Shown: piece by piece, positions 1-15,000 of the stretch
How the letters are laid out: the number at the start of each line of letters is the position of its first letter
How positions within the stretch are numbered: position 1 is the first letter of the stretch
NCBI GenBank assembly: GCA_027627225.1
Contig: CM051025.1
Location: forward strand, 53,520,181 to 53,584,180
Direction: 5' to 3'
DNA: 64,000 nucleotides
Source of the DNA: Congeria kusceri
Taxonomy: Eukaryota > Mollusca > Bivalvia > Myida > Dreissenidae
The notes under the pieces: model-generated
What the model was told of the DNA's origin: nothing
The model's database searches: none
What the model saw: the letters and a program-made list of their open reading frames with translations, nothing else
Position numbers and translations under genes: made by a program

Positions 1-3000
1 CGAAAACATTTTCTAACAGGACACGCGGCTAGTTTTCCATAGATAAAGAAGCAAATTAGTCACAGGTTAATCTTCAACAAATTATGGGCGGAACCTAGTG
101 TTTTGAGAATAGTTCCAGCCATATACTGAAAACTGGCCACGCACCCTGGCGCCATGTTTTTCAACGGAGCAGAACCATTTGGGCAAAATTGGTAGAGGAA
201 TACCTATGTCTGTGAAATTATTTCGAAATCAAACCAGTGGTTTCAGAAAAGAAGATTTCAATATAGTCGTATTAGGTAAAATGCCCACGCCCCATTGTGG
301 CTATGTTTTAAACCAAGTGGAACCATTTACGCGGCTTTAGTAGAAAACCGTTCAATCAACAGTTCTGTGAAATGATTTCGAGATCCAGGCGTTCCTAACA
401 AGAAAAGGTTTTCCAAAATTACTATGTATCAAACTCGAATCGAAATTGCTAAACTCACGAACGTGTCCATCTTTAAAGTATCTAATGCTCACCAATAATA
501 ACGCATTTCTGACCAGTACTGTTCCAATGTCCACTGCTGCCACATGTGATTGTCATACTTCCATTAAGGTTGTATCCGGTGTGACACGATATTGAAGCCG
601 TAGACCCGTACGTGGTGGCGGTGTGTGACACGATGCCATTTTCAGGGTCATTTAAGCGTCCACAATCTGTTATATAAATACATATGACAGTGTTACATGC
701 ATCAAAACATAATTATATTTATATGCTTTATAAAATATAACATTATCAAAAGCCCGCATTCTGTTGTCTGAATGAAATCAGTATTCATAATAAGCATCCG
801 GTATAAGCTGTGGCTTTTTAATTATTGTAAAATGGTTTCATGAGTACGGCTTAATTGTGCGCTGTCATGGGGGTGAATATTTAAATAAAATAAAACACCT
901 ATATCACATATTATATTACACTCGTCAAATAGCACAAAATCTAAGTAATATTATCCATGGAAAAATAGCATACACAGTATGCAAACATCAGCCACTTATT
1001 ATTTTTTCACTTAACAGCTTAATGTTGTTTCACAGTCGATATCAAAGGTATCATGGCGTAGATCTTATATTTAACAAATGTCGTGTAAAGTTTGCCTAGC
1101 CAACAAATGACCGAATGTTAAAATACTTCATAACTTACCAACAGGATTGCATGTCTGCCCAGTACTGTCCCAAAATCGGTTGCTACCACATGTGACTGTC
1201 CTACTTCCATTAAGGTTGTATCCTGTGTGACACGATATTGAAGCCGCAGATCCGTACGTGGTGGCGGTGTGTGACACGTTGCCGTTCTTAGGGGCAGTTA
1301 AACGTCCACAATCTGATTTACAAATATAGATAAAAGTGTCACATGCACCGAAACCATATTCTAACAGGACACGCGGCTAGTTTTTCATAGATAATGAAGG
1401 AAATCAGCCATAGGTTAATTTTCAACAAATTATGGGCGGAACCTAGAGTTTTGAGAATAGTTCCAGCCATATACTGAAAACTGGCCACGCCCACTGGCGC
1501 CATGTTTTTGCAACGGAACAGAACCATTTGAACAACTTTTGCAGAGGAATACCTATGTGTGTGAAATTATTTCGAAATCCAACCAGTGGTCTCTGACAAG
1601 AAGCTCGATATAGTCGTATGAGGCAAAATGCCCAAGCCCCTTGTGGCCATGTTTCAAACCAAGCGGAACCATTTACGCGGCTTTAGTAGAAAACCGTGCA
1701 ATCAACATTTCTGGAAATGATTTCGAGATCCAGTCGTTTATGACCAGAAAAGTTTCAAAGTTTTGAAACATTACTAAGTACCAAGCACGTATCGAAATTG
1801 CTAAATTTCCGAACGTGTCCACCTTAAAAGTAACTAATGCTCACCAATAATAATGCATTTCTGACAGGACTGTCCTACTTCCATTAAGACTTTCCAAATG
1901 TGCTATATAGCCATATACTGAAAACTGGCCACGCACCCTGGCGCCATGTTTTTCAACGAAGCAGAACCATTTGGGCAACTTTGGTAGAGGAATACCTATG
2001 TCTGTGAAATTATTTCGAAATCCAACCAGTGGTTTCTGACAAGAAGTTTTCAATATAGTCGTATGAGTTAAAATGCCCAAGCCCCCTTGTGGCCATGTTT
2101 TAAACCACGCGGAACCATTTACGCGGCTTAAGTAGAAAACCGTCAAATGAACATTTCTGTGAAATGATTTCGAGATCCAATCGTTTCTGACAAGAAAAGT
2201 TGCAAAGTCTTCAAAAATTACTAAGTACCAAACTCGTATCGAAATGCTAAACTTACGAACGTGTCCATCTTTAAAGTGTCTAATGCTCACCAATAATAAC
2301 GCATTTCTGACCAGTACTATTCCAATGTCCATTGCTGCCACATGTGACTGTCCCACTTCCATTAAGGTTAATCTTCAACAAATTATGGGCGTAACCTAGA
2401 GTTTTGAGAATAGTTCCAGCCATATACTGAAAACTGGCCACGCACCCTGGCGCCATGTTTTTCAACGGAACAGAACTATTTGGGCAACTTTTCCAGAGGA
2501 ATACCTATGTGTGTGAAATTATTTCGAAATCCAACCAGTGGTCTCTGACAAGAAGCTATCGATATAGTCGTATGATGCAAAATGCCGAAGCCCCCTTGTG
2601 GCCATGTTTTAAAGCTCGCGGAACCATTTACGCGGCTTAAGTAGAAAACCGTCCAATGAACATTTCTGTGAAATGATTTCGAGATCAAGTCGTTTATGAC
2701 CAGAAAAGTTCCAAAGTTTTGAACCATTACTAAGTACCAAGCTCGAATCGAAATGCTAAACTTACGACCGTGTCCATTTTTAAAGTCTCTAATGCTCACC
2801 AATAATAACGCATTTCTGACCAGTACTATTCCAAAGTCCATTGCTGCCACATGTGACTGTCCCACTTCCATTAAGGTTGTATCCGGTGTGACACGATATT
2901 GTAGCCGCAGAACCGTACGTGGTGGCGGTGTGTGACACGCTGCCGTTTGGAGGGGCAGATAAACGTCCACAATCTGTTTTACAAATACAGATACAAGTGT

Positions 3001-6000
3001 TACATGCATCGAAAACATTTTCTAACAGGACACGCGGTTAGTTTTCCATAGATAAAGAAGCAAATTAGCCATAGGTTAATCTTCAACAAATTATGGGCGG
3101 AACCTAGTGTTTTGAGAATAGTTCCAGCCATATACTGAAAACTGGCCACGCACCCTGGCGCCATGTTTTTCAACGAAGCAGAACCATTTGGGCAACTTTG
3201 GTAGAGGAATACCTATGTCTGTGAAATTATTTCGAAATCCAACCAGTGGTTTCTGACAAGAAGTTTTCAATATAGTCGTATGAGGTAAAATGCCCAAGCC
3301 CCCTTGTGGCCATGTTTTAAACCACGCGGAACCATTTACGCGGCTTAAGTAGAAAACCGTCAAATGAACATTTCTGTGAAATGATTTCGAGATCCAATCG
3401 TTTCTGACAAGAAAAGTTGCAAAGTCTTCAAAAATTACTAAGTACCAAACTCGTATCGAAATGCTAAACTTACGAACGTGTCCATCTTTAAAGTGTCTAA
3501 TGCTCACCAATCATAACGCATTTCTGACCAGTACTATTCCAATGTCTATTGCTGCCACATGTGACTGTCCCACTTCCATTAAGGTTAATCTTCAACAAAT
3601 TATGGGCGTAACCGAGAGTTTTGAGAATAGTTCCAGCCATATTCTGAAAACTGGCCACGCACCCTGGCGCCATGTTTTTCAACGGAACAGAACCATTTGG
3701 GCAACTTTTCCAGAGGAATACATATGTGTGTGAAATTATTTCGAAATCCAACCAGTGGTCTCTGACAAGAAGCTATCGATATAGTCGTATGATGCAAAAT
3801 GCCGAAGCCCCCTTGTGGCCATGTTTTAAACCTCGCGGAACCATTTACGCGGCTTAAGTAGAAAACCGTCAAATGAACATTTCTGTGAAATGATTTCGAG
3901 ATCCAGTCGTTTATAACCAGAAAAGTTTCAAAGTTTTGAAACATTACTAAGTACCAAGCTCGTATCGAAATGCTAAACTTACGAACGTGTCCATCTTTAA
4001 AGTCTCTAATGCTCACCAATAATAGCGCATTTCTGACCAGTACTATTCCAAAGTCCATTGCTGCCACATGTGACTGTCCCACTTCCATTAAGGTTGTATC
4101 CGGTGTGACACGATATTGTAGCCGCAGATCCGTACGTGGTGGCGGTGTGTGACACGCTGCCGTTTGGAGGGGCAGTTAAACGTCCACAATCTGTTTTACA
4201 AATACAGATACAAGTGTTACATGCATCGAAAACATTTTCTAACAGGACACGCGGTTAGTTTTCCATAGATAAAGAAGCAAATTAGCCATAGGTTAATCTT
4301 CAACAAATTATGGGCGGAACCTAGTGTTTTGAGAATAGTTCCAGCCACATATAGAAAACTGGCCACGCACCCTGGCGCCATGTTTTTCAACGAAGCAGAA
4401 CCATTTGGGCAACTTTGGTAGAGGAATACCTATGTCTGTGAAATTATTTCGAAATCCAACAAGTGGTTTCTGACAAGAAGTTTTCAATATAGTCGTATGA
4501 GGTAAAATGCCCAAGCCCCCTTGTGGCCATGTTTTAAACCACGCGGAACCATTTACGCGGCTTAAGTAGAAAACCGTCAAATGAACATTTCTGTGAAATG
4601 ATTTCGAGATCCAATCGTTTCTGACAAGAAAAGTTGCAAAGTCTTCAAAAATTACTAAGTACCAAACTCGTATCGAAATGCTAAACTTACGAACGTGTCC
4701 ATCTTTAAAGTGTCTAATGCTCACCAATAATAACGCATTTCTGACCAGTACTATTCCAATGTCCATTGCTGCCACATGTGACTGTCCTACTTCCATTAAG
4801 GTTGTATCCGGTGTGACACGATATTGTAGCCGCAGATCCGTACGTGGTGGCGGTGTGTGACACGCTGCCGTTTGGAGGGGCAGTTAAACGTCCACAATCT
4901 GTTTTACAAATACAGATACAAGTGTTACATGCATCGAAAACATTTTCTAACAGGACACGCGGCTAGTTTTCCATAGATAAAGAAGCAAATTAGTCACAGG
5001 TTAATCTTCAACAAATTATGGGCGGAACCTAGTGTTTTGAGAATAGTTCCAGCCATATACTGAAAACTGGCCACGCACCCTGGCGCCATGTTTTTCAACG
5101 GAGCAGAACCATTTGGGCAAAATTGGTAGAGGAATACCTATGTCTGTGAAATTATTTCGAAATCAAACCAGTGGTTTCAGAAAAGAAGATTTCAATATAG
5201 TCGTATGAGGTAAAATGCCCACGCCCCATTGTGGCTATGTTTTAAACCAAGTGGAACCATTTACGCGGCTTTAGTAGAAAACCGTTCAATCAACAGTTCT
5301 GTGAAATGATTTCGAGATCCAGGCGTTCCTAACAAGAAAAGGTTTTCCAAAATTACTATGTATCAAACTCGAATCGAAATTGCTAAACTCACGAACGTGT
5401 CCATCTTTAAAGTATCTAATGCTCACCAATAATAACGCATTTCTGACCAGTACTGTTCCAATGTCCACTGCTGCCACATGTGATTGTCATACTTCCATTA
5501 AGGTTGTATCCGGTGTGACACGATATTGAAGCCGTAGACCCGTACGTGGTGGCGGTGTGTGACACGATGCCATTTTCAGGGTCATTTAAGCGTCCACAAT
5601 CTGTTATATAAATACATATGACAGTGTTACATGCATCAAAACATAATTATATTTATATGCTTTATAAAATATAACATTATCAAAAGCCCGCATTCTGTTG
5701 TCTGAATGAAATCAGTATTCATAATAAGCATCCGGTATAAGCTGTGGCTTTTTAATTATTGTAAAATGGTTTCATGAGTACGGCTTAATTGTGCGCTGTC
5801 ATGGGGGTGAATATTTAAATAAAATAAAACACCTATATCACATATTATATTACACTCGTCAAATAGCACAAAATCTAAGTAATATTATCCATGGAAAAAT
5901 AGCATACACTGTATGCAAACATCAGCCACTTATTATTTTTTCACTTAACAGCTTAATGTTGTTTCACAGTCGATATCAAAGGTATCATGGCGTAGATCTT

Positions 6001-9000
6001 ATATTTAACAAATGTCGTGTAAAGTTTGCCTAGCCAACAAATGACCGAATGTTAAAATACTTCATAACTTACCAACAGGATTGCATGTCTGCCCAGTACT
6101 GTCCCAAAATCGGTTGCTACCACATGTGACTGTCCTACTTCCATTAAGGTTGTATCCTGTGTGACACGATATTGAAGCCGCAGATCCGTACGTGGTGGCG
6201 GTGTGTGACACGTTGCCGTTCTTAGGGGCAGTTAAACGTCCACAATCTGATTTACAAATATAGATAAAAGTGTCACATGCACCGAAACCATATTCTAACA
6301 GGACACGCGGCTAGTTTTTCATAGATAAAGAAGGAAATCAGCCATAGGTTAATTTTCAACAAATTATGGGCGGAACCTAGAGTTTTGAGAATAGTTCCAG
6401 CCATATACTGAAAACTGGCCACGCCCACTGGCGCCATGTTTTTGCAACGGAACAGAACCATTTGAACAACTTTTGCAGAGGAATACCTATGTGTGTGAAA
6501 TTATTTCGAAATCCAACCAGTGGTCTCTGACAAGAAGCTCGATATAGTCGTATGAGGCAAAATGCCCAAGCCCCTTGTGGCCATGTTTCAAACCAAGCGG
6601 AACCATTTACGCGGCTTTAGTAGAAAACCGTGCAATCAACATTTCTGGAAATGATTTCGAGATCCAGTCGTTTATGACCAGAAAAGTTTCAAAGTTTTGA
6701 AACATTACTAAGTACCAAGCACGTATCGAAATTGCTAAATTTCCGAACGTGTCCACCTTAAAAGTAACTAATGCTCACCAATAATAATGCATTTCTGACA
6801 GGACTGTCCTACTTCCATTAAGACTTTCCAAATGTGCTATATAGCCATATACTGAAAACTGGCCACGCACCCTGGCGCCATGTTTTTCAACGAAGCAGAA
6901 CCATTTGGGCAACTTTGGTAGAGGAATACCTATGTCTGTGAAATTATTTCGAAATCCAACCAGTGGTTTCTGACAAGAAGTTTTCAATATAGTCGTATGA
7001 GTTAAAATGCCCAAGCCCCCTTGTGGCCATGTTTTAAACCACGCGGAACCATTTACGCGGCTTAAGTAGAAAACCGTCAAATGAACATTTCTGTGAAATG
7101 ATTTCGAGATCCAATCGTTTCTGACAAGAAAAGTTGCAAAGTCTTCAAAAATTACTAAGTACCAAACTCGTATCGAAATGCAAAACTTACGAACGTGTCC
7201 ATCTTTAAAGTGTCTAATGCTCACCAATAATAACGCATTTCTGACCAGTACTATTCCAATGTCCATTGCTGCCACATGTGACTGTCCCACTTCCATTAAG
7301 GTTAATCTTCAACAAATTATGGGCGTAACCTAGAGTTTTGAGAATAGTTCCAGCCATATACTGAAAACTGGCCACGCACCCTGGCGCCATGTTTTTCAAC
7401 GGAACAGAACCATTTGGGCAACTTTTCCAGAGGAATACCTATGTGTGTGAAATTATTTCGAAATCCAACCAGTGGTCTCTGACAAGAAGCTATCGATATA
7501 GTCGTATGATGCAAAATGCCGAAGCCCCCTTGTGGCCATGTTTTAAAGCTCGCGGAACCATTTACGCGGCTTAAGTAGAAAACCGTCCAATGAACATTTC
7601 TGTGAAATGATTTCGAGATCAAGTCGTTTATGACCAGAAAAGTTTCAAAGTTTTGAACCATTACTAAGTACCAAGCTCGAATCGAAATGCTAAACTTACG
7701 ACCGTGTCCATTTTTAAAGTCTCTAATGCTCACCAATAATAACGCATTTCTGACCAGTACTATTCCAAAGTCCATTGCTGCCACATGTGACTGTCCCACT
7801 TCCATTAAGGTTGTATCCGGTGTGACACGATATTGTAGCCGCAGAACCGTACGTGGTGGCGGTGTGTGACACGCTGCCGTTTGGAGGGGCAGATAAACGT
7901 CCACAATCTGTTTTACAAATACAGATACAAGTGTTACATGCATCGAAAACATTTTCTAACAGGACACGCGGTTAGTTTTCCATAGATAAAGAAGCAAATT
8001 AGCCATAGGTTAATCTTCAACAAATTATGGGCGGAACCTAGTGTTTTGAGAATAGTTCCAGCCATATACTGAAAACTGGCCACGCACCCTGGCGCCATGT
8101 TTTTCAACGAAGCAGAACCATTTGGGCAACTTTGGTAGAGGAATACCTATGTCTGTGAAATTATTTCGAAATCCAACAAGTGGTTTCTGACAAGAAGTTT
8201 TCAATATAGTCGTATGAGGTAAAATGCCCAAGCCCCCTTGTGGCCATGTTTTAAACCACGCGGAACCATTTACGCGGCTTAAGTAGAAAACCGTCAAATG
8301 AACATTTCTGTGAAATGATTTCGAGATCCAATCGTTTCTGACAAGAAAAGTTGCAAAGTCTTCAAAAATTACTAAGTACCAAACTCGTATCGAAATGCTA
8401 AACTTACGAACGTGTCCATCTTTAAAGTGTCTAATGCTCACCAATCATAACGCATTTCTGACCAGTACTATTCCAATGTCTATTGCTGCCACATGTGACT
8501 GTCCCACTTCCATTAAGGTTAATCTTCAACAAATTATGGGCGTAACCTAGAGTTTTGAGAATAGTTCCAGCCATATTCTGAAAACTGGCCACGCACCCTG
8601 GCGCCATGTTTTTCAACGGAACAGAACCATTTGGGCAACTTTTCCAGAGGAATACATATGTGTGTGAAATTAATCGAAATCCAACCAGTGGTCTCTGACA
8701 AGAAGCTATCGATATAGTCGTATGATGCAAAATGCCGAAGCCCCCTTGTGGCCATGTTTTAAACCTCGCGGAACCATTTACGCGGCTTAAGTAGAAAACC
8801 GTCAAATGAACATTTCTGTGAAATGATTTCGAGATCCAGTCGTTTATAACCAGAAAAGTTTCAAAGTTTTGAAACATTACTAAGTACCAAGCTCGTATCG
8901 AAATGCTAAACTTACGAACGTGTCCATCTTTAAAGTCTCTAATGCTCACCAATAATAGCGCATTTCTGACCAGTACTATTCCAAAGTCCATTGCTGCCAC

Positions 9001-12000
9001 ATGTGACTGTCCCACTTCCATTAAGGTTGTATCCGGTGTGACACGATATTGTAGCCGCAGATCCGTACGTGGTGGCGGTGTGTGACACGCTGCCGTTTGG
9101 AGGGGCAGTTAAACGTCCACAATCTGTTTTACAAATACAGATACAAGTGTTACATGCATCGAAAACATTTTCTAACAGGACACGCGGTTAGTTTTCCATA
9201 GATAAAGAAGCAAATTAGCCATAGGTTAATCTTCAACAAATTATGGGCGGAACCTAGTGTTTTGAGAATAGTTCCAGCCACATATAGAAAACTGGCCACG
9301 CACCCTGGCGCCATGTTTTTCAACGAAGCAGAACCATTTGGGCAACTTTGGTAGAGGAATACCTATGTCTGTGAAATTATTTCGAAATCCAACAAGTGGT
9401 TTCTGACAAGAAGTTTTCAATATAGTCGTATGAGGTAAAATGCCCAAGCCCCCTTGTGGCCATGTTTTAAACCACGCGGAACCATTTACGCGGCTTAAGT
9501 AGAAAACCGTCAAATGAACATTTCTGTGAAATGATTTCGAGATCCAATCGTTTCTGACAAGAAAAGTTGCAAAGTCTTCAAAAATTACTAAGTATCAAAC
9601 TCGTATCGAAATGCTAAACTTACGAACGTGTCCATCTTTAAAGTGTCTAATGCTCACCAATAATAACGCATTTCTGACCAGTACTATTCCAATGTCCATT
9701 GCTGCCACATGTGACTGTCCTACTTCCATTAAGGTTGTATCCGGTGTGACACGATATTGTAGCCGCAGATCCGTACGTGGTGGCGGTGTGTGACACGCTG
9801 CCGTTTGGAGGGGCAGTTAAACGTCCACAATCTGTTTTACAAATACAGATACAAGTGTTACATGCATCGAAAACATTTTCTAACAGGACACGCGGCTAGT
9901 TTTCCATAGATAAAGAAGCAAATTAGTCACAGGTTAATCTTCAACAAATTATGGGCGGAACCTAGTGTTTTGAGAATAGTTCCAGCCATATACTGAAAAC
10001 TGGCCACGCACCCTGGCGCCATGTTTTTCAACGGAGCAGAACCATTTGGGCAAAATTGGTAGAGGAATACCTATGTCTGTGAAATTATTTCGAAATCAAA
10101 CCAGTGGTTTCAGAAAAGAAGATTTCAATATAGTCGTATTAGGTAAAATGCCCACGCCCCATTGTGGCTATGTTTTAAACCAAGTGGAACCATTTACGCG
10201 GCTTTAGTAGAAAACCGTTCAATCAACAGTTCTGTGAAATGATTTCGAGATCCAGGCGTTCCTAACAAGAAAAGGTTTTCCAAAATTACTATGTATCAAA
10301 CTCGAATCGAAATTGCTAAACTCACGAACGTGTCCATCTTTAAAGTATCTAATGCTCACCAATAATAACGCATTTCTGACCAGTACTGTTCCAATGTCCA
10401 CTGCTGCCACATGTGATTGTCATACTTCCATTAAGGTTGTATCCGGTGTGACACGATATTGAAGCCGTAGACCCGTACGTGGTGGCGGTGTGTGACACGA
10501 TGCCATTTTCAGGGTCATTTAAGCGTCCACAATCTGTTATATAAATACATATGACAGTGTTACATGCATCAAAACATAATTATATTTATATGCTTTATAA
10601 AATATAACATTATCAAAAGCCCGCATTCTGTTGTTTGAATGAAATCAGTATTCATAATAAGCATCCGGTATAAGCTGTGGCTTTTTAATTATTGTAAAAT
10701 GGTTTCATGAGTACGGCTTAATTGTGCGCTGTCATGGGGGTGAATATTTAAATAAAATAAAACACCTATATCACATATTATATTACACTCGTCAAATAGC
10801 ACAAAATCTAAGTAATATTATCCATGGAAAAATAGCATACACTGTATGCAAATATCAGCCACTTATTATTTTTTCACTTAACAGCTTAATGTTGTTTCAC
10901 AGTCGATATCAAAGGTATCATGGCGTAGATCTTATATTTAACAAATGTCGTGTAAAGTTTGCCTAGCCAACAAATGACCGAATGTTAAAATACTTCATAA
11001 CTTACCAACAGGATTGCATGTCTGCCCAGTACTGTTCCAAAATCGGTTGCTACCACATGTGACTGTCCTACTTCCATTAAGGTTGTATCCTGTGTGACAC
11101 GATATTGAAGCCGCAGATCCGTACGTGGTGGCGGTGTGTGACACGTTGCCGTTCGGAGGGGCAGTTAAACGTCCACAATCTGATTTACAAATATAGATAA
11201 AAGTGTCACATGCACCGACACCATATTCTAACAGGGCACGCGGCTAGTTTTTCATAGATAAAGAAGGAAATCAGCCATAGGTTAATCTTCAACAAATTAT
11301 GGGCGAAACTTAGAGTTTTGATAATAGTTCCAGCCATATACTGAAAACGCCCCCCTGGCGCCATGTTTTTCAACGGAGCAGAACCATTTGAACAACTTTT
11401 GCAGAGGAATACCTATGTGTGTGAAATTATTTCGAAATCCAACCAGTGGTCTCTGACAAGAAGCTATCGATATAGTCGTATGAGGCAAAATGCCCAAGCC
11501 CCCTTGTGGCCATGTTTTAAACCAAGCGGAACCATTTACGCGGCTTTAGTAGAAAACCGTCCAATGAACATTTCTGGGAAATGATTTCGAGATCCAGTCG
11601 TCTATGACCAGACAAGTTTCAAAGTTTTGAAACATTACTAAGTACCAAGCACGTATCGAAATTGCTAAATTTCCGAACGTGTCCATCTTAAAAGTAACTA
11701 ATGCTCACCAATAATAATGCATTTCTGACAGGACTGTCCTACTTCCATTAAGACTTTCCAAATGTTCTATATAGCCATATACTGAAAACTGGCCACGCAC
11801 CCTGGCGCCATGTTTTTTAACGGAGCAGAACCATTTGGGCAACTTTGGTAGAGGAATACGGATGTCTGTGAAATCCAACCAGTGGTTTCTGACAAGACGT
11901 TTTCTATATAGTCGTATAAGGTAAAATGCCCAAGCCCCCTTGTGGCCATGTTTTAAACCACGCGGAACCATTTACGCGGCTTTAGTAGAAAACCGTCCAA

Positions 12001-15000
12001 TGAACATTTCTGTGAAATGATTTCGAGATCCAATCGTTTCTGACAAGAAAAGTTGCAAAGTTTTCAAAAATTACTAAGTACCAAACTCGTATCGAATGAT
12101 AAACTTACAAACGTGTCCATCTTTAAAGTCTCTAATGCTCATCAATAATAACGCATTTCTGACCAGTACTATTCCAATGTCCATTGCTGCCACATGTATA
12201 TTGCAAAAACCATTTAAAGATTTAATACGTTTTATCTTAACGTCATTTTTCCGGATGCCATGTGCATGTTCATTTCGCAGTTTTTTTTTATTAACGATAG
12301 GGCATTGGTAAAAGTATTAGCAGCATTCAAATAGTATTCTTTAAGTCCAGATATTAAGAGAAAAACAGCGTGTGTATATGTCCATGAAACTTTTTTTTTA
12401 ATATGAACAAAAAACTTACGGTTATTTCTTGAGTATTAATTTTAATAAACTGATTATTGTAACTTACGACATATTTAGTTCCTGCAGTTTCACGTTTTCA
12501 AGAAGGAGACTAATTGCACTACGCGTTATTTGGAATGCCAAAATTATGCTTTACGAAATACAAATATGTGTCGAACAGAGCATATTTATTTTACCACTAG
12601 AATATGCAAGAAAAGTCTTAAACATGTTTCATTAAAACAATAAGGATAAAATATAATATCCTCCAGAAACAGGGGAACATATAACATATAGATATTAAGG
12701 GGATACGATCTAATGCATTTACACAACACCAATCAAACAACATTAAATATAAAATAATGGAACTGCAAACACCCGTATTAACATCATATGGTATTTTTTC
12801 AGGTTAGCGCAAATCAATTAAAAAAATATATAAAGAAGTGGTAGAGAATTCCCGTATTCTGTGGTGGTACGTATATTTTGCTTTTTTTAAGAATTTAAAA
12901 TGCTATTTGTTGTCAAAAACATATTCATATACATACTCGGGCGAAATATATTATTCATTATAAATTATGCAATTCATATAAGCTAATAATGGAAGCGCTA
13001 CTAATAAGAAACGTAAAACATATATTAATCTAAACACAAAGGAGTCATACTCCACACACACACAGTATGTGCTCTTCCTTCGTATCTGTACTCAAATCGT
13101 TTGTAGACATGTATATGATAGTATGTCTCACAATGTATGTACATACTAAACATATAGTAAAAATCAAAATCGTTTAAACTGCAGAATAAGGTCCTTTGCA
13201 AACACTGTCAAAAACAACAAACAAAACAAGTACACCATCATGCAGTTGATTTAAAGATATAAAATGGAGACAATTTTCACATTTGTATTGATGTGTTTAA
13301 TCTACACTCACATATATGCATATGTACAGGTACAAAACTACCACGTATGTTGTCTGTAAAACGGGCTGCGCTATGATTCAATGTTGCTTAATTGATAGAC
13401 TGTGAAAAAACTGAGTTGAAAGTTGGCCTTGTAGCTTTATTTACACACACGTGTTTATTCAGTCCAACACGCGTAATCAGTCACCATGTCTAAGACATAC
13501 ACATGTGCACTGAGGCGCATTAAGCATTATTGAAGTTACTTAAAATGTGTGTTGAATATCCAGTACATGGTTCTTAAAATGTTTTCATTAAAACAAATAA
13601 TTTTTTAAAGTGAGTATGTTTTGAAGTTATCAGTGTTTCCGTGTCGCATGCATGATGTAGATTAACGAAAATCACTAACTTCTATATGTGTTGACATTAC
13701 CTTAAATACAATTATTCACGTTTCCAAAATGTTTTTATTTATAGTGTTCGGTATTTTACGGAATAATTCGTTATGCGTTGTGTTTAAAGCGGGAAAATAG
13801 CTTGTGCATTGCATGGTTTTGTATGTATATATAAACGTTACACGGCATGGTTTGTCACTTGAGGTTTAATTGGCAGAAAAGTAAGGTCATTGACCCGCCC
13901 ACCCGCCCGTTTTTACTTATTTTGCTTTGCTTGATCGTATTGTTGCATTTTAAAATTATAAATGGAATGTCTTTTGTATGAGAAATATTCCTTGTATTAA
14001 TATTGATATCACTTCAGTACCTGAGGTTTAAGCGTATGGTTGATTGAACGTCTTTAATCGATTAAAGTCAATTAGAAAAAGTAAAAGCGGATGCTTTTGA
14101 TTCATTCAATTTCTTTAAGGCATATATTACATTTCGTGTATTACATTATTCACAATGTTTTGTGTAAACGTGTTTTGGTTAGTTTATGCATAGACTAATT
14201 CAGAGTTTGAAGCACATATCTCATGCAAAATGATTGAATTAGTAGTCTGTTTAGATGTCGGCAACATACTCGCCGTTTTATAACTGTACACGGTGATTTT
14301 AATTGTCTAATAATGATTTCTGTGTTTTTCAGACGATGATTATTTATCACCGCGTTGCTGTGGCTGTCTAGCTGTTGACGTCTGTTTAGTGTAGATGTTG
14401 TGATATGTAATGATATGTGTAATTATATAAGTGTAATTCAAATATTTATGTTTTCAGTCCAATATTTATAGCTATGGGTGTATGTATGTTATAGCTTGAA
14501 CATTTATTTTGCATTTTTTTTTGATTTAAGAAGCGCATACAGGACACTATTTATTGATGTACAAGTATATTCTCTTAATTGCGCATAAGGAAATGTTCCT
14601 CGTGTTCGGTTCATGTATTTTGTAAAAGTACATCTGACGGTCGCCACTTGATTACAAGCTGCATATTTACTGATTTCTCCATAATTAGAGGGTTTGGGAG
14701 GTGATGAAGGCATCTCTACACTGATCTAGAGCCATGGGTCGTCATACGTTCCCATGGCATTAATATAAAAAAAGAAAAAGAAAGAAATATAAAAGAATGA
14801 CCAGTAGGGTTTGCGTATCCCGCTCGCAGTTACCCGTATTGTTCATTTTAACCGATTTATGTATGGTGTGCTCGTGAAGAAATACACGCACTTCTCTTCA
14901 TTGGTTGTATTGGATAAATCTGACAAATATTGCAGCTGCGTTAAACAAAACTAGTGCATCACTTCATGCACTTGTATGCAATCTGACAAATATTGCAGCT

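Larger units (their letters stand above)
1..12200. repeat. Tandem 4.93-kb exon array, two full units and a partial third
   Basis: Position 1 restarts at 4,935 (period 4,934) and again at 9,868 (period 4,933). Comparing the first two units by eye I found about ten differences (for example 978, 1394, 2255, 2479, 2711, 3242, 3614, a small indel near 8,671, and 9,593), which is roughly 99.8% identity. The third copy stays nearly identical to about 11.2 kb and then diverges, fading out at about 12.2 kb. Inside a unit there is a higher-order pattern: sushi exon or half-exon ends recur at alternating spacings of 509 and 708 bp (2291, 2800, 3508, 4017, 4725), a 1,217-bp dimer. All exons point the same way. 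Confidence 0.95.

Noticed and set aside
1..12200. Many open frames of 60-211 codons on both strands in the array
   Set aside because: They repeat with the unit and cross exon/intron borders; the minus-strand ones are sushi exons read in the wrong frame or run into intron sequence. The splice-bounded 174-bp sushi exons explain the conservation.
1..12200. CRISPR-like array
   Set aside because: Repeats are kilobase-scale with coding exons in a eukaryotic context, not short direct repeats with unique spacers.
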